Below the pieces are notes generated by a model, which was given only the letters and a program-made list of their open reading frames with translations, was not told the origin of the DNA and did not search any database. A stretch of DNA of 64,000 nucleotides from Hirsutella rhossiliensis (taxonomy: Eukaryota > Ascomycota > Sordariomycetes > Hypocreales > Ophiocordycipitaceae): the NCBI RefSeq assembly GCF_020360975.1, contig NW_025408680.1, positions 1 through 64,000 on the forward strand, read 5' to 3'. This document shows, piece by piece, positions 35,362 through 46,559 of the stretch; position 1 is the first letter of the stretch, and every line of letters starts with the position of its first letter. A program made the translations under genes and the position numbers.

Positions 35362-35736
35362 ATGTTGCAGAGCAAGGTTTTAAAGACCGCTATCCATGAA
35401 AAGACGGCGGCGAAAGCTCTGAAATCTAGACGGTCTACAATATCGGGAATGAATCCGGCATCGAAGCGAGACAGAACATGGGACAATTTTTCAAGGGCGA
35501 CGTCACGTATTATGAAGAGATGCCACCAAATAAGCCGTCGATATGATGCTGACGTCTACATACTTGTGCGACGAAAACTTAAAACCTATGACTATAATTC
35601 TACGAACGATTCGTCTTTCCCAGCTACTATTGACCTCGTGGGTGGACCTGTTCGCAGACAAGTCCCAACGCTGATTGCCGATTCAGGAGAAGCTATATCC
35701 GCCTGCGGTGAGGAGAACGCCTTCGGATTTCAATAG
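35362..35736 (+). CDS. MADS-box/SRF-like DNA-binding protein
   Basis: A 124-residue intact frame. Residues about 30-75 (KRDRTWDNFSRATSRIMKRC... ADVYILVRRKLKTYDYNS) follow the MADS pattern: a basic N-terminal helix with evenly spaced Arg/Lys, then an alternating hydrophobic strand ADVYILVRR. Short MADS-like genes of this layout are common and numerous in filamentous ascomycetes. The helix is poorer in Lys than classic SRF/MEF2 factors, so DNA binding is inferred. It is unlinked to other intact genes; the transposons begin 540 bp downstream. Confidence 0.5.
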   Translation: MLQSKVLKTAIHEKTAAKALKSRRSTISGMNPASKRDRTWDNFSRATSRIMKRCHQISRRYDADVYILVRRKLKTYDYNSTNDSSFPATIDLVGGPVRRQVPTLIADSGEAISACGEENAFGFQ

Positions 35737-35739
35737 GTC

Positions 35740-36271
35740 TGGCGATGGCAAAAAAGACGGCAGTGCTCCTCCAAGAGTCACAGGAGCCAAGTCAGACTGT
35801 CAAAGCGAAGAGGTTGCCTCAGAAAGGACAAACACTAGTATGCTTTAGTAGCTTATGAGAGCTTCCACCATTGATAAACATGAGAGATCAAACACTTTGA
35901 TAATTCGGCCGTAGCGTAGGTATGCCATTTTTCACCCAAGAGCGATAACCACCCATTGAGCGGGCTCTGGGTAGCGGACAGTAGTGTAAGTCGCTTTGGC
36001 CACTTGAAGCCCTATAGTCGGGGTAGAGCTTGAGAGTCGTTTCTTCTACCTTGTCAAACTTACGCCCTAAGAGATAGGTAGAGTCGTTGAGTAAAGCTTG
36101 TTGACTCTACTGAGGCGGAAGAAATGCGTTGAAGTTTGGAAGTCAGCAACTCCGTACATGAGCACCAACATCGTTTCATGGGCAAATTTTTGCCCTCGTC
36201 TCCCTCTCGAAGTTGACTTACGCGAGCGAGTCATATCGACATATTCTTCAGGGACAGAACGCGCCTTGCAA
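35740..36271. other. Intergenic, with an open frame running up to the Ty3 insertion point
   Basis: No recognisable gene. One frame from about 36165 (reading FHGQIFALVSLSKLTYASE) stays open to the Ty3 target site, and continues open after the element at 41951 (YCYLHDFNRTPFWFTLFQCP). This may be an exon split by the retrotransposon. Confidence 0.3.
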
Positions 36272-36276
36272 GTTGT

Positions 36277-36440
36277 TGTGAGGGAACGATCATGTGACTT
36301 TCATACTTTATGAAATGTCTCACTTTGATTCATGTAAATAGCGAAAGTCAGAGTCTTCCTTAGGAACCTCCTTCTCTCTTCGTAGACAATCACTTTACCC
36401 AAGTCGCACCCGACCTTGTTCGTGCACTTGTACCGTCACA
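36277..36440 (+). repeat. 5' LTR of the Ty3 chromovirus
   Basis: Begins TGTGAGGGAACGATC and ends TACCGTCACA. Identical to the 3' LTR as far as I can compare by eye. It contains GTAGACAAT at 36382-36390, complementary to the primer-binding site. Confidence 0.96.
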
Positions 36441-36441
36441 T

Positions 36442-36450
36442 ATTGTCTAC
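36442..36450 (+). promoter_or_regulatory. Self-priming primer-binding site
   Basis: ATTGTCTAC lies directly behind the 5' LTR and is the perfect reverse complement of GTAGACAAT (36382-36390) inside the LTR. No TGG-starting tRNA-type site is present. In the Tf1/sushi group the 5' end of the RNA folds back onto such a site to prime reverse transcription. This predicts transcription start near 36381. Confidence 0.7.
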
Positions 36451-36591
36451 CAACTACCCTCCTCAATAGATCACCGTCCGCGACGTGACTATTGATTTCG
36501 ATAGTTCTAAACCGCACTTGTCGCTTTCAAACCTCACCAAAACACCCTGCAACCAAATTCTCACCTAAACCACCACACCGTCAACAACCCA

Positions 36592-37720
36592 ATGGCTACC
36601 GCTGCCCCCACCCGTCGATCGAGTGCCCCTGCCCCCTCAACGCCAGCAATACCAATGAAACGTTCCGAAATGCCTTTGTTGCTAACCCAGCCGGTCTCAT
36701 GAAAGAAGTCTTCCTCGTATGCAATGCCGCATACAGTATGCAAGCGGTAATCGATTCACTACGTGCCTCGACCACGACGACAATAAGGGACATGGAGGAC
36801 CTCCAAACCCGCCTAGAAAACACGCTCATTTCTAAAAGTGATGGAGACGCAACGATCGCCCGTCTTATGGCAGAAAATGAAGCATACCTAAAGATCATTC
36901 AGTCAAAGGAGCTTCACACCGCACACCAGAACACCCTGATCCTGAGGCCTTCACCGGAGAGGACCCCACGCTTCTGCCGAATTTCCTCCAGCACCTCGAG
37001 TTGAAGCTCGAAATGAATAAAGATTGGTGGAACTCGGAACCTCAACGTATGGGATATGTCGTCTCATGCCTTAAAGGCAAAGCACATGACCAAGTCCGCT
37101 ACAACATTAAAGATGGGGTGGTTCTCTTCGACGATGTCAATGCCATAAAAGCACCCTTCAGTCAGCCTTCGGGGATATTGACGCTAAAGCTACCGCCCAA
37201 CTCAAAATCTTTGACATGAAACAAGGCCATAGATCCCTTACGACATTCCTCCCGAATGGTATGCCGTCGCCAAGCTCACCGAGTGGGATAGTGGGGCGCT
37301 CATTGCTCACCTCCGACGTGCCCTCCACGACAACGTTATCTGGAGACTTTCTCACTAAGGGCAAAGATACACCTACCGAACTTAGTCAATTTATGGACCT
37401 TGTCCGTATCTGCGATAACGAATGCCGTCAAGTCAATGCCAATTACTTCAAGAAAAACACCGACAACTCAGCAAGTCACAAAGCAACCTTACAACCTCCA
37501 CCACGCCACAATCGACGACCTCTAACGGCGGGGATTCAATGGATTTGAGCGTCATCACCTGGGGGCCAAAGATGTCGCCTCTGGTCGTAGACCCCAAACG
37601 GAAGCAGAGAGCGGCACGCAGAGCCTATTGCACAACGCATGGACTCTGCCATTGGTGCAGCTCGGCAAACATCGTTCCCTCAATTGCGACACCGCACCAT
37701 GGAGGACGGAAAGTGTAGTC
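36592..37720 (+). pseudogene. Ty3 gag (frameshifted)
   Basis: Structural capsid/nucleocapsid protein of the retrotransposon. Capsid-like sequence ETFRNAFVANPAGLMKE, DPEAFTGEDPTLLPNFL and WWNSEPQRMGYVVSCLKGKA is spread over three frames (36592-37220). A C-terminal CCHC zinc knuckle is split by a one-base loss between LCHWC and GKHRSLNC (about 37645-37690). The start at 36592 (MATAAPTRRSS) is the first Met after the primer site. Confidence 0.75.
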
Positions 37721-40700
37721 TCCGACGGAAGTCGCCGCAGGAGACGCAAGAAAAAGGGCGATCTACTGCTCTCTTCTCTGGACACCAACCAAGCTCATTT
37801 GCTACTGCCTTGTAACCTAATCGAAGACAATTCCACTCCGATTAAAACCGAAGCAATGCTTGACTCAGGTGCCACCGGAAAGGGGTTTATAGACGAATCC
37901 TTCGCGCACACCAACAAACTCACGCTTTATGAATTACGAAACCGTCGCCGGCTGAACGTAGTCGATGGAAGACCCTCCTCGGCTGGCGACATCACTCATG
38001 TGGTGAAGCTCAACATGGACATCAAGGGACACAAGGAGAAGATGCTTTTTTACGTAACGAAGCTTGGGAAGTATAATGTCATACTTGGAAAACCCTGGCT
38101 AACAGATCACAACCCAATCGTCAATTGGAGCACGAATGTGGTCACTTTCAACTCTGATCACTGCCGCAAATACTGCATGGAGAAAGGACAATACCAACTG
38201 CCTGTTTCTGAGCTCCTCTTTGTCAAGTTCTGCAACCACGACTATACTGCCACGCCCATCAATCCCCGAAGAGTCGGCGCAGCCGCATTCCACATGCTGA
38301 CCAAAAACCGCGACGTCGACGTATTCTCATTATCACTGTATGAGATCGACAAAGGCTGGCTGAACTTGGGGTCATCACAGAAGCCTCCACCTTCGTAGAA
38401 CCTAAAACACGCCGACGGGTCCGATTCGACTCTGCACTCACAGACATGGACAAGATGAACCGAGAGCTCCAGCTACAGGACGGAATCACCTCCCTTAACC
38501 CCAAGGACCAACAAACACAGGAACCTGAGCTTCCCGGAAAATAGCAGCCGATATGTACCTTTCAGGGGCATCACTCGAAGACATTCACAAAGCCCTCGAA
38601 CCCAAGACTTTGATCGATCCTGCAACAAAAGTACCACAACACTACCATGAATTCTTGAAGGCATTCGACCAATCAGAGGCGGATAAACTCCCCCCACACC
38701 GAGACTGCGACCACGAAATTGAACTTCAACCTGGAACGACTCCACCACATGGACCTCTGTACGGGATGTCCCAAGACGAACTTCTCGTCCTCCGGAAATT
38801 CCTTCAGGAAAACCTTGACAAGGGTTTTATACGCGCTAGCACCTCACCGGCGGCCTCGCCGGTGTTATTTGCAAAGAAGCCAGGAGGGGCCTTCGTTTTG
38901 CGTGGACTACCGAGCTCTTAACGCGATAACCATCAAGAACCGCTACCCGCTACCGTTAATCCAGGAGACACTTTCTCAGCTAAGCCAAGCCAAGTATTTC
39001 ACCAAACTCGATGTCGTCGCAGCGTTCAATCGAATACGCATCAAGGAGGGTCAGGAGTGGATGACGGCGTTCAACACAAGATATGGTCTCTTCGAGAGCA
39101 TGGTGATGCCTTTTGGACTATCAAACGCCCCAGCTACCTTTCAAGCTCGAATCAACGAAGTCTTACGCCCATTCCTTGATAGATATTGCACAGCCTACAT
39201 CGACGACATTCTCATCTACTCAGACGACCTCGCCACCCACAGACTCCACGTCAAATCAGTACTTCAAGCACTTGAAGCCGCAGGCCTACAACTTGACGTC
39301 AAGAAATGCGAATTTGAGACTACTGAAGTTAAATATCTGGGCATGATCATCTCAACCACTGGAGTACGGATGGACCCAGAGAAAGTCGACTGTCTCATCA
39401 ACTGGGAGGCCCCTATCAACGTCAAAGATGTTCAAGCCTTCTTAGGATTCTCGAATTTCTACAGACGGTTCATCAAGGGATTTTCACGCATCGTACGACC
39501 ACTTGTTGCCCTGACACGGAAACTAGTCAAATGGAACTGGACTTCATCGTGCCAAGAAGCATTCGATATGCTCAAAAATAGCTTCACTTCAGCGCCAATC
39601 CTCAGACACTTCGACCCCGCAAGAGAAGTGTTTGTCGAATGCGACGCATCCGATTTTGTCTCTTCGGGCATCCTCTCCCAGGAAGATGATCAAGGAGTGC
39701 TACACCCAGTGGCTTTCATGTCCAAGAAGTACGACCCCGCTGAGTGCAATTACGAGATCTATGACAAAGAACTTTTGGCTATTGTACGCTGCTTCGAATG
39801 CTGGAGACCCGAACTCCAAGGCACGCACCACCAGATTACAGTCATCACTGACCATGCCAACCTTCGATATTTCATGACAACCAAGCAACTTTCAAGACGA
39901 CAAGTCAGGTGGAGCGAATTCCTATCACAGTTCCATTCGCTATCAAGTCAGTGCCTGGGAAGAGAACGGAAAACCTGACTCACTCACACGAAGATCACAA
40001 GACTTGCCGAAAGATGAAAATGACGACCGCATCCAGTACCAACAACAGTCGCTGCTTAAGCCTTGCAACGTAGACTCCTCCGTACAAGAACAACTAAAGC
40101 TTGACCCCGAGCTCTCAGAACTCTTTGCCAATCTCTCCTGGGAACAAGAAATTGCACTATGTCCCGCCATTCTTGACGAAATTCAGCCAGAACCAATCAA
40201 CCACAGAATCACAAGACTTCTAGACAAGGGCTATGAGGAGGACGAATGGTGGATGAAAATCAGGGACGAGATGCTCAAACCCCATGGCACTCCTCACTCG
40301 AAGGAAGTTTCTATCGGAATGCATGATAAACGAAGGCCGATTATATTTCCGAGAGAGGCTATACGTACCCGCAGGCGAACTACGGACCCTTCTCACTCAA
40401 CTCGCCCACGACAGCGTCGAATCAGGCCACCCGGAAAAACAAGCTATACGAACTCATTTCACGCTCTTATTGGTGGCCAAGGCTTAGCGCCGATACGAAA
40501 CAATTCACACGCAATTGCCACGGATGCCTGAGGAACAAGACCTCCGGTTACGGTACCAGGGGACGTTGAAACCGCTCCCAGTTCCCTTGCAAAGATGGAG
40601 GGACTTGTCCGTTGACTTCATTGGCCCAATTCAGCGCACAGCTCGTGGATTCAACGCAATCATGGTGGTAGTCGATAGGCTGTCAAAGGACAGACATTTC

Positions 40701-41774
40701 ACGCCTTGCAAGACCGACATGAAAGCACATGACTTGGCAACGCTCTTCGTACGAGATGTCTGGAAACTCCATGGACTACCGGATTCAATCGTATCTGATA
40801 GAGGACCACTGTTTGTCTCGGAATTCTGGAAAGCGGTTTGCCACCGCCTACAGATCAATATCAGCCTCTCCACAGCATACCCCCCCGAAACTGACGGCCA
40901 GACGGAAAACGCTAACTCATTTCTCGAACAATACCTTCGCCAGTATGTTAGCTTTGCTCAGGACGACTGGGACGAGTGGCTCCCATTGGCCGAATTCGCA
41001 GCCCGTAACGTTGTTAGCGATTCAACGGGAATGTCTCCATTTTTTGCGAACACAGGCTACCACCCCCGAATGAGCTTTGGTCCCCCTCGCGCAATACCAC
41101 TCGCGGCATCCAAAGACCTGGCAGAACGCTGCAACGAGGGGAACGAATTTGTCGCCAAGATGCAAGAAATCACTGATCTACTTCGGACAAACCTGCTCTC
41201 AGCTCAAGCCTCACAAGAACAGTTCACCAACGCAAATAGATCACCGGCGCCAGCGTATCGAGTTGGAGACATGGTGCTACTTAGCACACGCAACATCGAT
41301 TCGACCAGACCCATCCCCAAACTAGATCATAAGTTCATTGGCCCTTTTCGAATCGAGCGCGTGCTCAACCCTCACTCCTACCAACTGAAGTTGCCACATG
41401 AATTAGACTCAATTCACAATTCATTCCACGCCAACCTCCTACGACCGTCACCAAACGACCCGCTCCCCGGCCAATACAACACACCGCCCCCACCAATAAC
41501 GCTAGATGCAAAGGGGGAGAAACTCTGGGCGATTGAAGCAATACTGGACTCGAAACGCACAAAACAGAAAGGCTTCCAGTACCATATACTATGGAGAGGC
41601 TTCGACCTTGAGCAGGCAACATGGGAACCACTACAGAACGTCGTCAACGCTCACATCGCCATCAGAGACTTCGAGAAGCACAGCAAAAACAAACCCAGAC
41701 CCACGAAACAAGAAGTGCAAAATGCTCGCCTACAGGCTCAGCAAGACGTGGAAGAATCAGAAGCGATGGAGTAA
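37628..41774 (+). pseudogene. Ty3 pol: protease, RT, RNase H, integrase, chromodomain (frameshifted)
   Basis: Polyprotein that copies and inserts the element. Aspartic protease DSGATGKGF (about 37865); reverse transcriptase 38880-39400 with YIDD in [12 protein letters not shown] (about 39200); RNase H from FVECDASD (about 39635) to TDHANLRYF (about 39855); integrase core with VDFIG (about 40615), SDRGPLF (about 40795) and TENANSFLEQ (about 40905) supplying D, D and E; and a C-terminal chromodomain FQYHILWRGFDLEQATWEPL (about 41575) that targets integration to modified histones. Frame breaks at 38885-38905 and 39925-39965 correct cleanly if one base is added to G, T, T and A runs. Stop at 41774, 13 bp before the 3' LTR. 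Confidence 0.9.
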
Positions 41775-41786
41775 GGGAGGCCCATG

Positions 41787-41950
41787 TGTGAGGGAACGAT
41801 CATGTGACTTTCATACTTTATGAAATGTCTCACTTTGATTCATGTAAATAGCGAAAGTCAGAGTCTTCCTTAGGAACCTCCTTCTCTCTTCGTAGACAAT
41901 CACTTTACCCAAGTCGCACCCGACCTTGTTCGTGCACTTGTACCGTCACA
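41787..41950 (+). repeat. 3' LTR of the Ty3 chromovirus
   Basis: Same sequence as the 5' LTR, followed by the target duplication GTTGT (41951-41955). Confidence 0.96.
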
Positions 41951-41955
41951 GTTGT

Positions 41956-42570
41956 ACTGTTACCTACATGACTTCAACAGAACACCATTTTGGTTCACTC
42001 TGTTCCAGTGTCCGCATGAAGGTAGAATGATCCTTCCTCAACCTCGCAGGCTATGTCGAATCGTACGAGTTTCGGGTACACAGCTTTCCTCGCCGCGGCT
42101 CGTGCCAGGGCGCCCAACGACGGACTATTCTAAAGGTGACGTTTATGGGGTATGTGGTCCGGTGATCTTACCTGGGCGAGCTGCTTCCCGGGCGCGCACT
42201 GAGACTGGGTGCTTGCTCCCTACTCTGCTGCAGCTTTGCGATGCAACTCAACTCGGGGGGGGGGGCAGGAGAAGCGATGCTCGTGGAGGAAGAGGGAGGG
42301 GCTGGTGACCAGACCAGTGAGAGGGAAGAGAGTGTGGAGAGTGGAAAAGGGACAAGGGGGGCTGTTGGCATTGCCGGCTTGTCCCCGGCTTGTCCCCGGC
42401 TTGTCCCCAGCTTGTCCCCAGCTTGTCCCTTACCGCCCACGACTCTCAAGGTGGGTGGAAGGGCTGCGCCTTGGGAAGGAGGCACTGATACGTCACAGTG
42501 ATGACTTCGGCAAAGCTGGCCCCCGTCTTCCTCTTCTCGTTACTCAATAGCTGAGGGCATGGGGGGCTCA
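41956..42570. other. Region without a supported gene; microsatellite-rich
   Basis: Contains a run of ten or more G at about 42256-42265 and an 11-bp array (next entry). The frame open across the Ty3 target site continues to about 42110. No family recognised. Confidence 0.4.
42375..42430 (+). repeat. 11-bp minisatellite GGCTTGTCCCC, five units
   Basis: Five consecutive units of (G/A)GCTTGTCCCC, the last incomplete. It is non-coding as far as can be seen. Confidence 0.85.
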
Positions 42571-42577
42571 GATTGTC

Positions 42578-42584
42578 TATAAAT
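42578..42584 (+). promoter_or_regulatory. TATA box of the chromodomain-like gene
   Basis: TATAAAT lies 83 bp before the first in-frame ATG of the downstream gene, with a pyrimidine-rich leader TCTTCCATATCTTTG between them. Placement fits a core promoter. Confidence 0.45.
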
Positions 42585-42949
42585 GGGTCACGGATTCCCA
42601 TTCCCGGATTCTCACCATCTAACACTTTTCTTCCATATCTTTGTTTCCTACGTGACCACTGTGAAGATGGACCGGATAACTCTGAAGAAGACATACCGCT
42701 GGCCCTCTCCGAGTCAAGGTCACTCATCCCACCATTCTGCAGTCACGTGGAACTTCCCGTCCTCGACCCCGTCTCCCTCGCCGTCCAGTTCAAGGAGCTG
42801 CAACTCTGGCTCCAGCAGCAAATCAGGAAGCACAAGTGAACCCATTCAGACCATCTCGGAGCCTGATGAAACCCCCGACGTCAAGTTTGGCGTTCCCGTT
42901 GTCAATTCGACGGGCCCAGAGACATTGATGCAGGGGACAACCTCATGCC

Positions 42950-44435
42950 CAGGGTGGTTTTCCATACATGGAAAGGCCTGCAATCGATAATCGGTATCGG
43001 CCCCACATTTATTGCAAGTATTGCAATACACCTTTCCATACTTGGTCCGTGCACGACGACAAAATGTCACTGAAGACACCTTCGACAAGATGGACAAATT
43101 CACACCATATGGTGAATTAAAAATACGAAGTAATTGATTGAGCTCAATGATAATGTCCAAAAAGAGAGGGTAGGCAAATCTTACGTGTTTTGTTCCAAGA
43201 CGAGGAGGGAAATCAGACGGGGAATTTGCACGAATTCTCACGCCACGGTCACGCCACCGCCCCTTCCCTCTTCAAGACATTGTTCTTCACCCAATGCTTC
43301 AACCAATTCTCCCTTTTCAATTTGGTCCGCATCCAATTGTGCCCTTTCCCAGGAGATCGTACGACGAGCCCCTGAAAACACCCGTTCCGGCTCGTCGCTC
43401 ATCGCTGGCATTGATAGGATGTCTATTGCCATTCGTGATAACTTCGGCCGTCGGTTCCTATGTCGCTCTTGAAGCCACCATGATAAAGCAGTTGTTGGCG
43501 CAATCTCATATGGATCACCTGAGATGTAATCTTCATACTCGTCTTGACTTGTAGGTCGAGCACAATTCTGCAGATTTCTTGAAATACGATCAAATGCATC
43601 AAGGCCATTGTCTTCTTCTTCGTCCAGTACATGATACGAAATTGTACCGTCGTTTGTATTTCGGTAAGAGTAGCAAAGGTCTTTGACCCGTTTGAAAGCA
43701 GTTTTATGCCACTTCTTCTAATTTGAGTGGATGTACGTCGTGCGATAGCTTGGATGAAGGACCAAAGAAGCGGCGTAATAGGGCGAATTCTCTTTATTGA
43801 TAATTTCTTGGTCAAGGTAGCCTTTGAAGACACGGCCCAGATCCCACGCTTGCCCGTAGAGTTGATCAAATCCTTCGATGATGGACGGTTGAAGAGGAGA
43901 TAAATTCTCTGCGACGTTGATGACATACTTTCTTGCCCTCAGGGTGTTTTCGAAAGCTGGCGGTGACAGAAGTACTGTAGGGATCATTCTGGGGACAATA
44001 AAGATAATATATGAGGCGGTTCCTGCCTTTGAACTCCGCTTCCCCTAACCCTTTTACTACCGGTACATTACTGCCAGATGAGCATGTTTTCATGATCCAA
44101 AAGCAGGTTTTTCTCTTGTCTTGGGAGATATAGACGCGAATGAATCCGAAGCAATGGATTCAGAATCGAAGAAACATAACTAACACAGGCTCAGAATCCA
44201 TTGTCGCCAGGTGATAATGGTATGCTGTGGGTTGGTGGTGAGGCTGATTTTGTGGATGTGCGGATTTGTAGCGGGGGTTCCAGGCCCACAGCCCCTGTAG
44301 GTAGCCCCCTGTAGGAACCCTTGTTAGTGGCGTGGTTCAGCCAATAGTATGGAAATACATGGATCCATATCCATACCTATTCCATGCCATTCATGGAAAG
44401 GGTATTTCCATATTTAGATATGGAAAACCACCCTG
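42950..44435 (-). mobile_element. hAT transposon, internally deleted
   Basis: A 1,486-bp element with 16-bp terminal inverted repeats CAGGGTGGTTTTCCAT, the CAGGG start being typical of hAT elements. It is flanked by perfect 8-bp duplications CTCATGCC (42942-42949 and 44436-44443). Both ends hold several subterminal ATGGAAA/TTTCCAT copies, likely transposase-binding sites. Confidence 0.95.
43238..44000 (-). pseudogene. hAT transposase C-terminal remnant
   Basis: Minus-strand remnant of a hAT transposase. It starts within the catalytic region (ENTLRARKYVINVAENLSPLQPS, then YYAASLVLHPSYRTTYI, about 43800-43745) and ends with the hAT dimerisation domain (LSMPAMSDEPERVFSGARRT, about 43410-43350). 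The BED zinc finger and the N-terminal half of the catalytic domain are missing, and the rest shifts frame near 43720 and 43430. The element can move only if a full transposase is supplied from elsewhere. Confidence 0.85.
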
Positions 44436-45715
44436 CTCATGCCTCGCGCAATCCCCAGCACCTACCATAGGCCCAACAATGGACGCCAACCGTCTTCAGT
44501 CTCTTTCCTCAGAGTGCGAAAGGGTCGTCAGTGAGCAAACTAAGACACATCAGCGTAGCGTTTTGGCAAATCAAGGTATTATGAGTTCTCTCGCAGACAA
44601 CCTGCACTTGCAGTTCTTACAGTATTTTGCAGAGAACGTAATGATCGAGCCTGAGTGCCCATCACACGTGCAGCAGGTGCTTCCCGAAGCGATCACAGTT
44701 TGTAAAAAGTCCGAGGTAACCAAGCCGCGCCGAAGCAGGCGTAAGAGGAAGTCTGCGCCACGCGCTGCTGCTTCTGTTTCGTATCGTGTTCAAAAGAAGC
44801 GCATTGCGACTTGCACCACTCAGGAATACGACTTTTTACGCTTGGGGGAGGTACGAAAGGCATGGAACGGATCCATCGAATATAAGGTCATTTGGAAGCC
44901 AACCTGGGCGTCTACTGACGATCTCCGGGGCAAACGGGCCTTGGAAGAGGCCGAAGAGCTCGTCGTGGATGAGTTCGGTCAGGTAGTGTGGGAAAGGAGA
45001 TGGGAAGATCGGGCCATTTCGGCATGGATACCAAGTCCGAATAGAATATGTCACACAGGGTACATCAGCCTCCAACAGACTGAAACCCTGACTCGCACAG
45101 TAGTCACCAGCTTAACAGTCACAGAACCTTCCATCAGGTTCTAGTTTGTTCACTCGCATCGCCTATAAAGATGCAGCCCATGCTACGCTCTAGATAGAAG
45201 TTAGAAGAATCAAGAGTCTTCCAGTCCCTGATCTTTATGCTCACTTGCTCATCCTCCGTGCGATAGAATATCTAGGTTATGCCGAGACAACCCTATCTTC
45301 GCTCCTTTGCCTTGTACCAACAGCAATGACTAAGAGGATCCGAACAATAGGAAGTTCTTGAAAAATATCAACGGGGTTGTTGTTGACTTGATATGAGACA
45401 TGGACCAAGACATGTTTAGGCAGCACTTACAAGTGGTGAGTCACTGGATAGTGGCACGGACGTGCCACTATGTATATATGTATGTTGAGAGCTGTCAGAC
45501 AGAATTGAATAGAAGTAAGTTCAATCGCAACAGTTGTTGCCTCGGCGATGGGCTCCTGCGTTTTGTATCATTTTTCGCGCAGCGCGTTAAACAAATGTTT
45601 TGAAAGCCAAATAAATTATCGCTGCCATTTCTTACCCGACAGATGGCTATTTACCTTCGTTCAATTAGTCTCTAGTATCACTTCTTGGAACTGAGAATTA
45701 TGGGGTGGAATAAGC

Positions 45716-46137
45716 CTAATAAAGACAGGCCAGGCCGTTGGCCCGCTTCCGTCGCTGGGCCCAACTACTGATTTTTGCCTCGGTGTCATCCTTGTTTCCC
45801 ACCACCACCCGTGTCTGGTCCCAACGGCACCGCTTTTTTAGATGTATTTGGAGTAGGGGAAGGAAACCCGCCGTCCTCTCCGGGCTCATCCCTGCTAAAG
45901 TACGGTTCCTTGCAATAGTAGCGAGTCCGAATTGGCGATCTCCTAAAGCCTTACGACGCTGGAGAGAAGCGTGAGGTTCTTTTCGTTTGCGCTCCGTCGT
46001 GAGGAAATTCCTCAGAATATCGTCGTGCTCAACGGCCCAAGTGCCAAGCTTCTCAGCCTCGTCATGCCATAACGCAGGCAGGGGTCCTGCGCGGAGGGCT
46101 TGTAGAACTGTTGGATGAACTGCGCAATAATGTCGCT
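45716..46137 (-). other. Open frame without a start, unidentified
   Basis: A minus-strand frame of about 140 codons, ending at a TAG near 45716, with protein-like composition (WHDEAEKLGTWAVEHDDIL... RKALGDRQFGLATIARN). It has no upstream Met in frame. It may be an exon or transposon fragment; no family recognised. Confidence 0.3.
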
Positions 46138-46159
46138 GTCACATTACTAAGGATTAAAG

Positions 46160-46315
46160 CGATGGTGTTGAACGTTCTAGATAACAACGTCACCTAAGCA
46201 GCCTAGGTGGCAAGTGGCAACATCGCCACCTAAGGCAAAACAAAGCACTACTGGTATAAAAGCAAACTTCTTACCATCATTTAGACAGACAATCAATAAT
46301 CCTTTTTCACCCACT
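46160..46315 (+). repeat. LTR-like remnant, related to 34895-35040
   Basis: Matches the blocks listed for 34895-35040, including GTGGCAACATCGCCAC and TACCATCATTTAGACAG, and has a clearer TATA element, TATAAAAGC, at about 46255. Confidence 0.5.
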
Positions 46316-46559
46316 GCAACCTGTCAGTTTTAACTGACAAGAACGAAAGCGAAACCTGCGCGACGGCGGTGCGGTGAGGTATCGTGTCGTCAACATCCAT
46401 TGCGTCTTGATCCGGAAGGGTCTGAATGCGACACTATAGTTAGTTAGTAGCTTGTTTGGTTGAAACTTCACGTCCTGCCAGTTCGGAGCAGTAAGGCGTT
46501 GAGAAGCAGGAACGAAAAAGATACAAAAGGCTATAAGCCTGCAGCGAAGAGCCTGGTGA

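Larger units (their letters stand above)
36277..41950 (+). mobile_element. Ty3/gypsy chromovirus with LTRs and target duplication
   Basis: A 5,674-bp element. Identical 164-bp LTRs (TGTGAGGG...CGTCACA) at 36277-36440 and 41787-41950, with the 5-bp duplication GTTGT on both sides (36272-36276, 41951-41955). Gag, protease, RT, RNase H, integrase and chromodomain occur in the Ty3 order. A purine tract AAGGGAGG lies just before the 3' LTR. Confidence 0.96.
42667..45144 (+). pseudogene. Chromodomain-like protein gene, split by a hAT element
   Basis: Start MDRITLKKTYRWPSPSQG at 42667, then a Ser-rich linker to 42949. The hAT element intervenes, and the frame resumes at 44444 with LAQSPAPTIGPTMDANR. 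Deleting 42950-44435 plus one 8-bp duplication gives TTSC-LAQSPAPTIG in a single uninterrupted frame of about 325 residues ending at 45144. The C-terminal third (GSIEYKVIWKPTWASTDDLRG, about 44870-44930) resembles a chromodomain: hydrophobic-V-x-W-K-P-T-W followed by an acidic helix. A basic block PRRSRRKRKS suggests nuclear location. It may be a host chromatin protein or a stray chromodomain of retroelement origin. Confidence 0.65.

Noticed and set aside
42573..42839. Alternative protein in a second frame (ending LWLQQQIRKHK)
   Set aside because: It overlaps the chromodomain-like gene's first segment, but it ends before the hAT site, whereas the chosen frame continues correctly after element removal.
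42960..43241. A BED-type zinc finger from the CNTCNKCGAD stretch
   Set aside because: It lies downstream of the transposase C-terminus on the minus strand, where a BED finger would not be, and lacks the paired His; it is subterminal repeat sequence.
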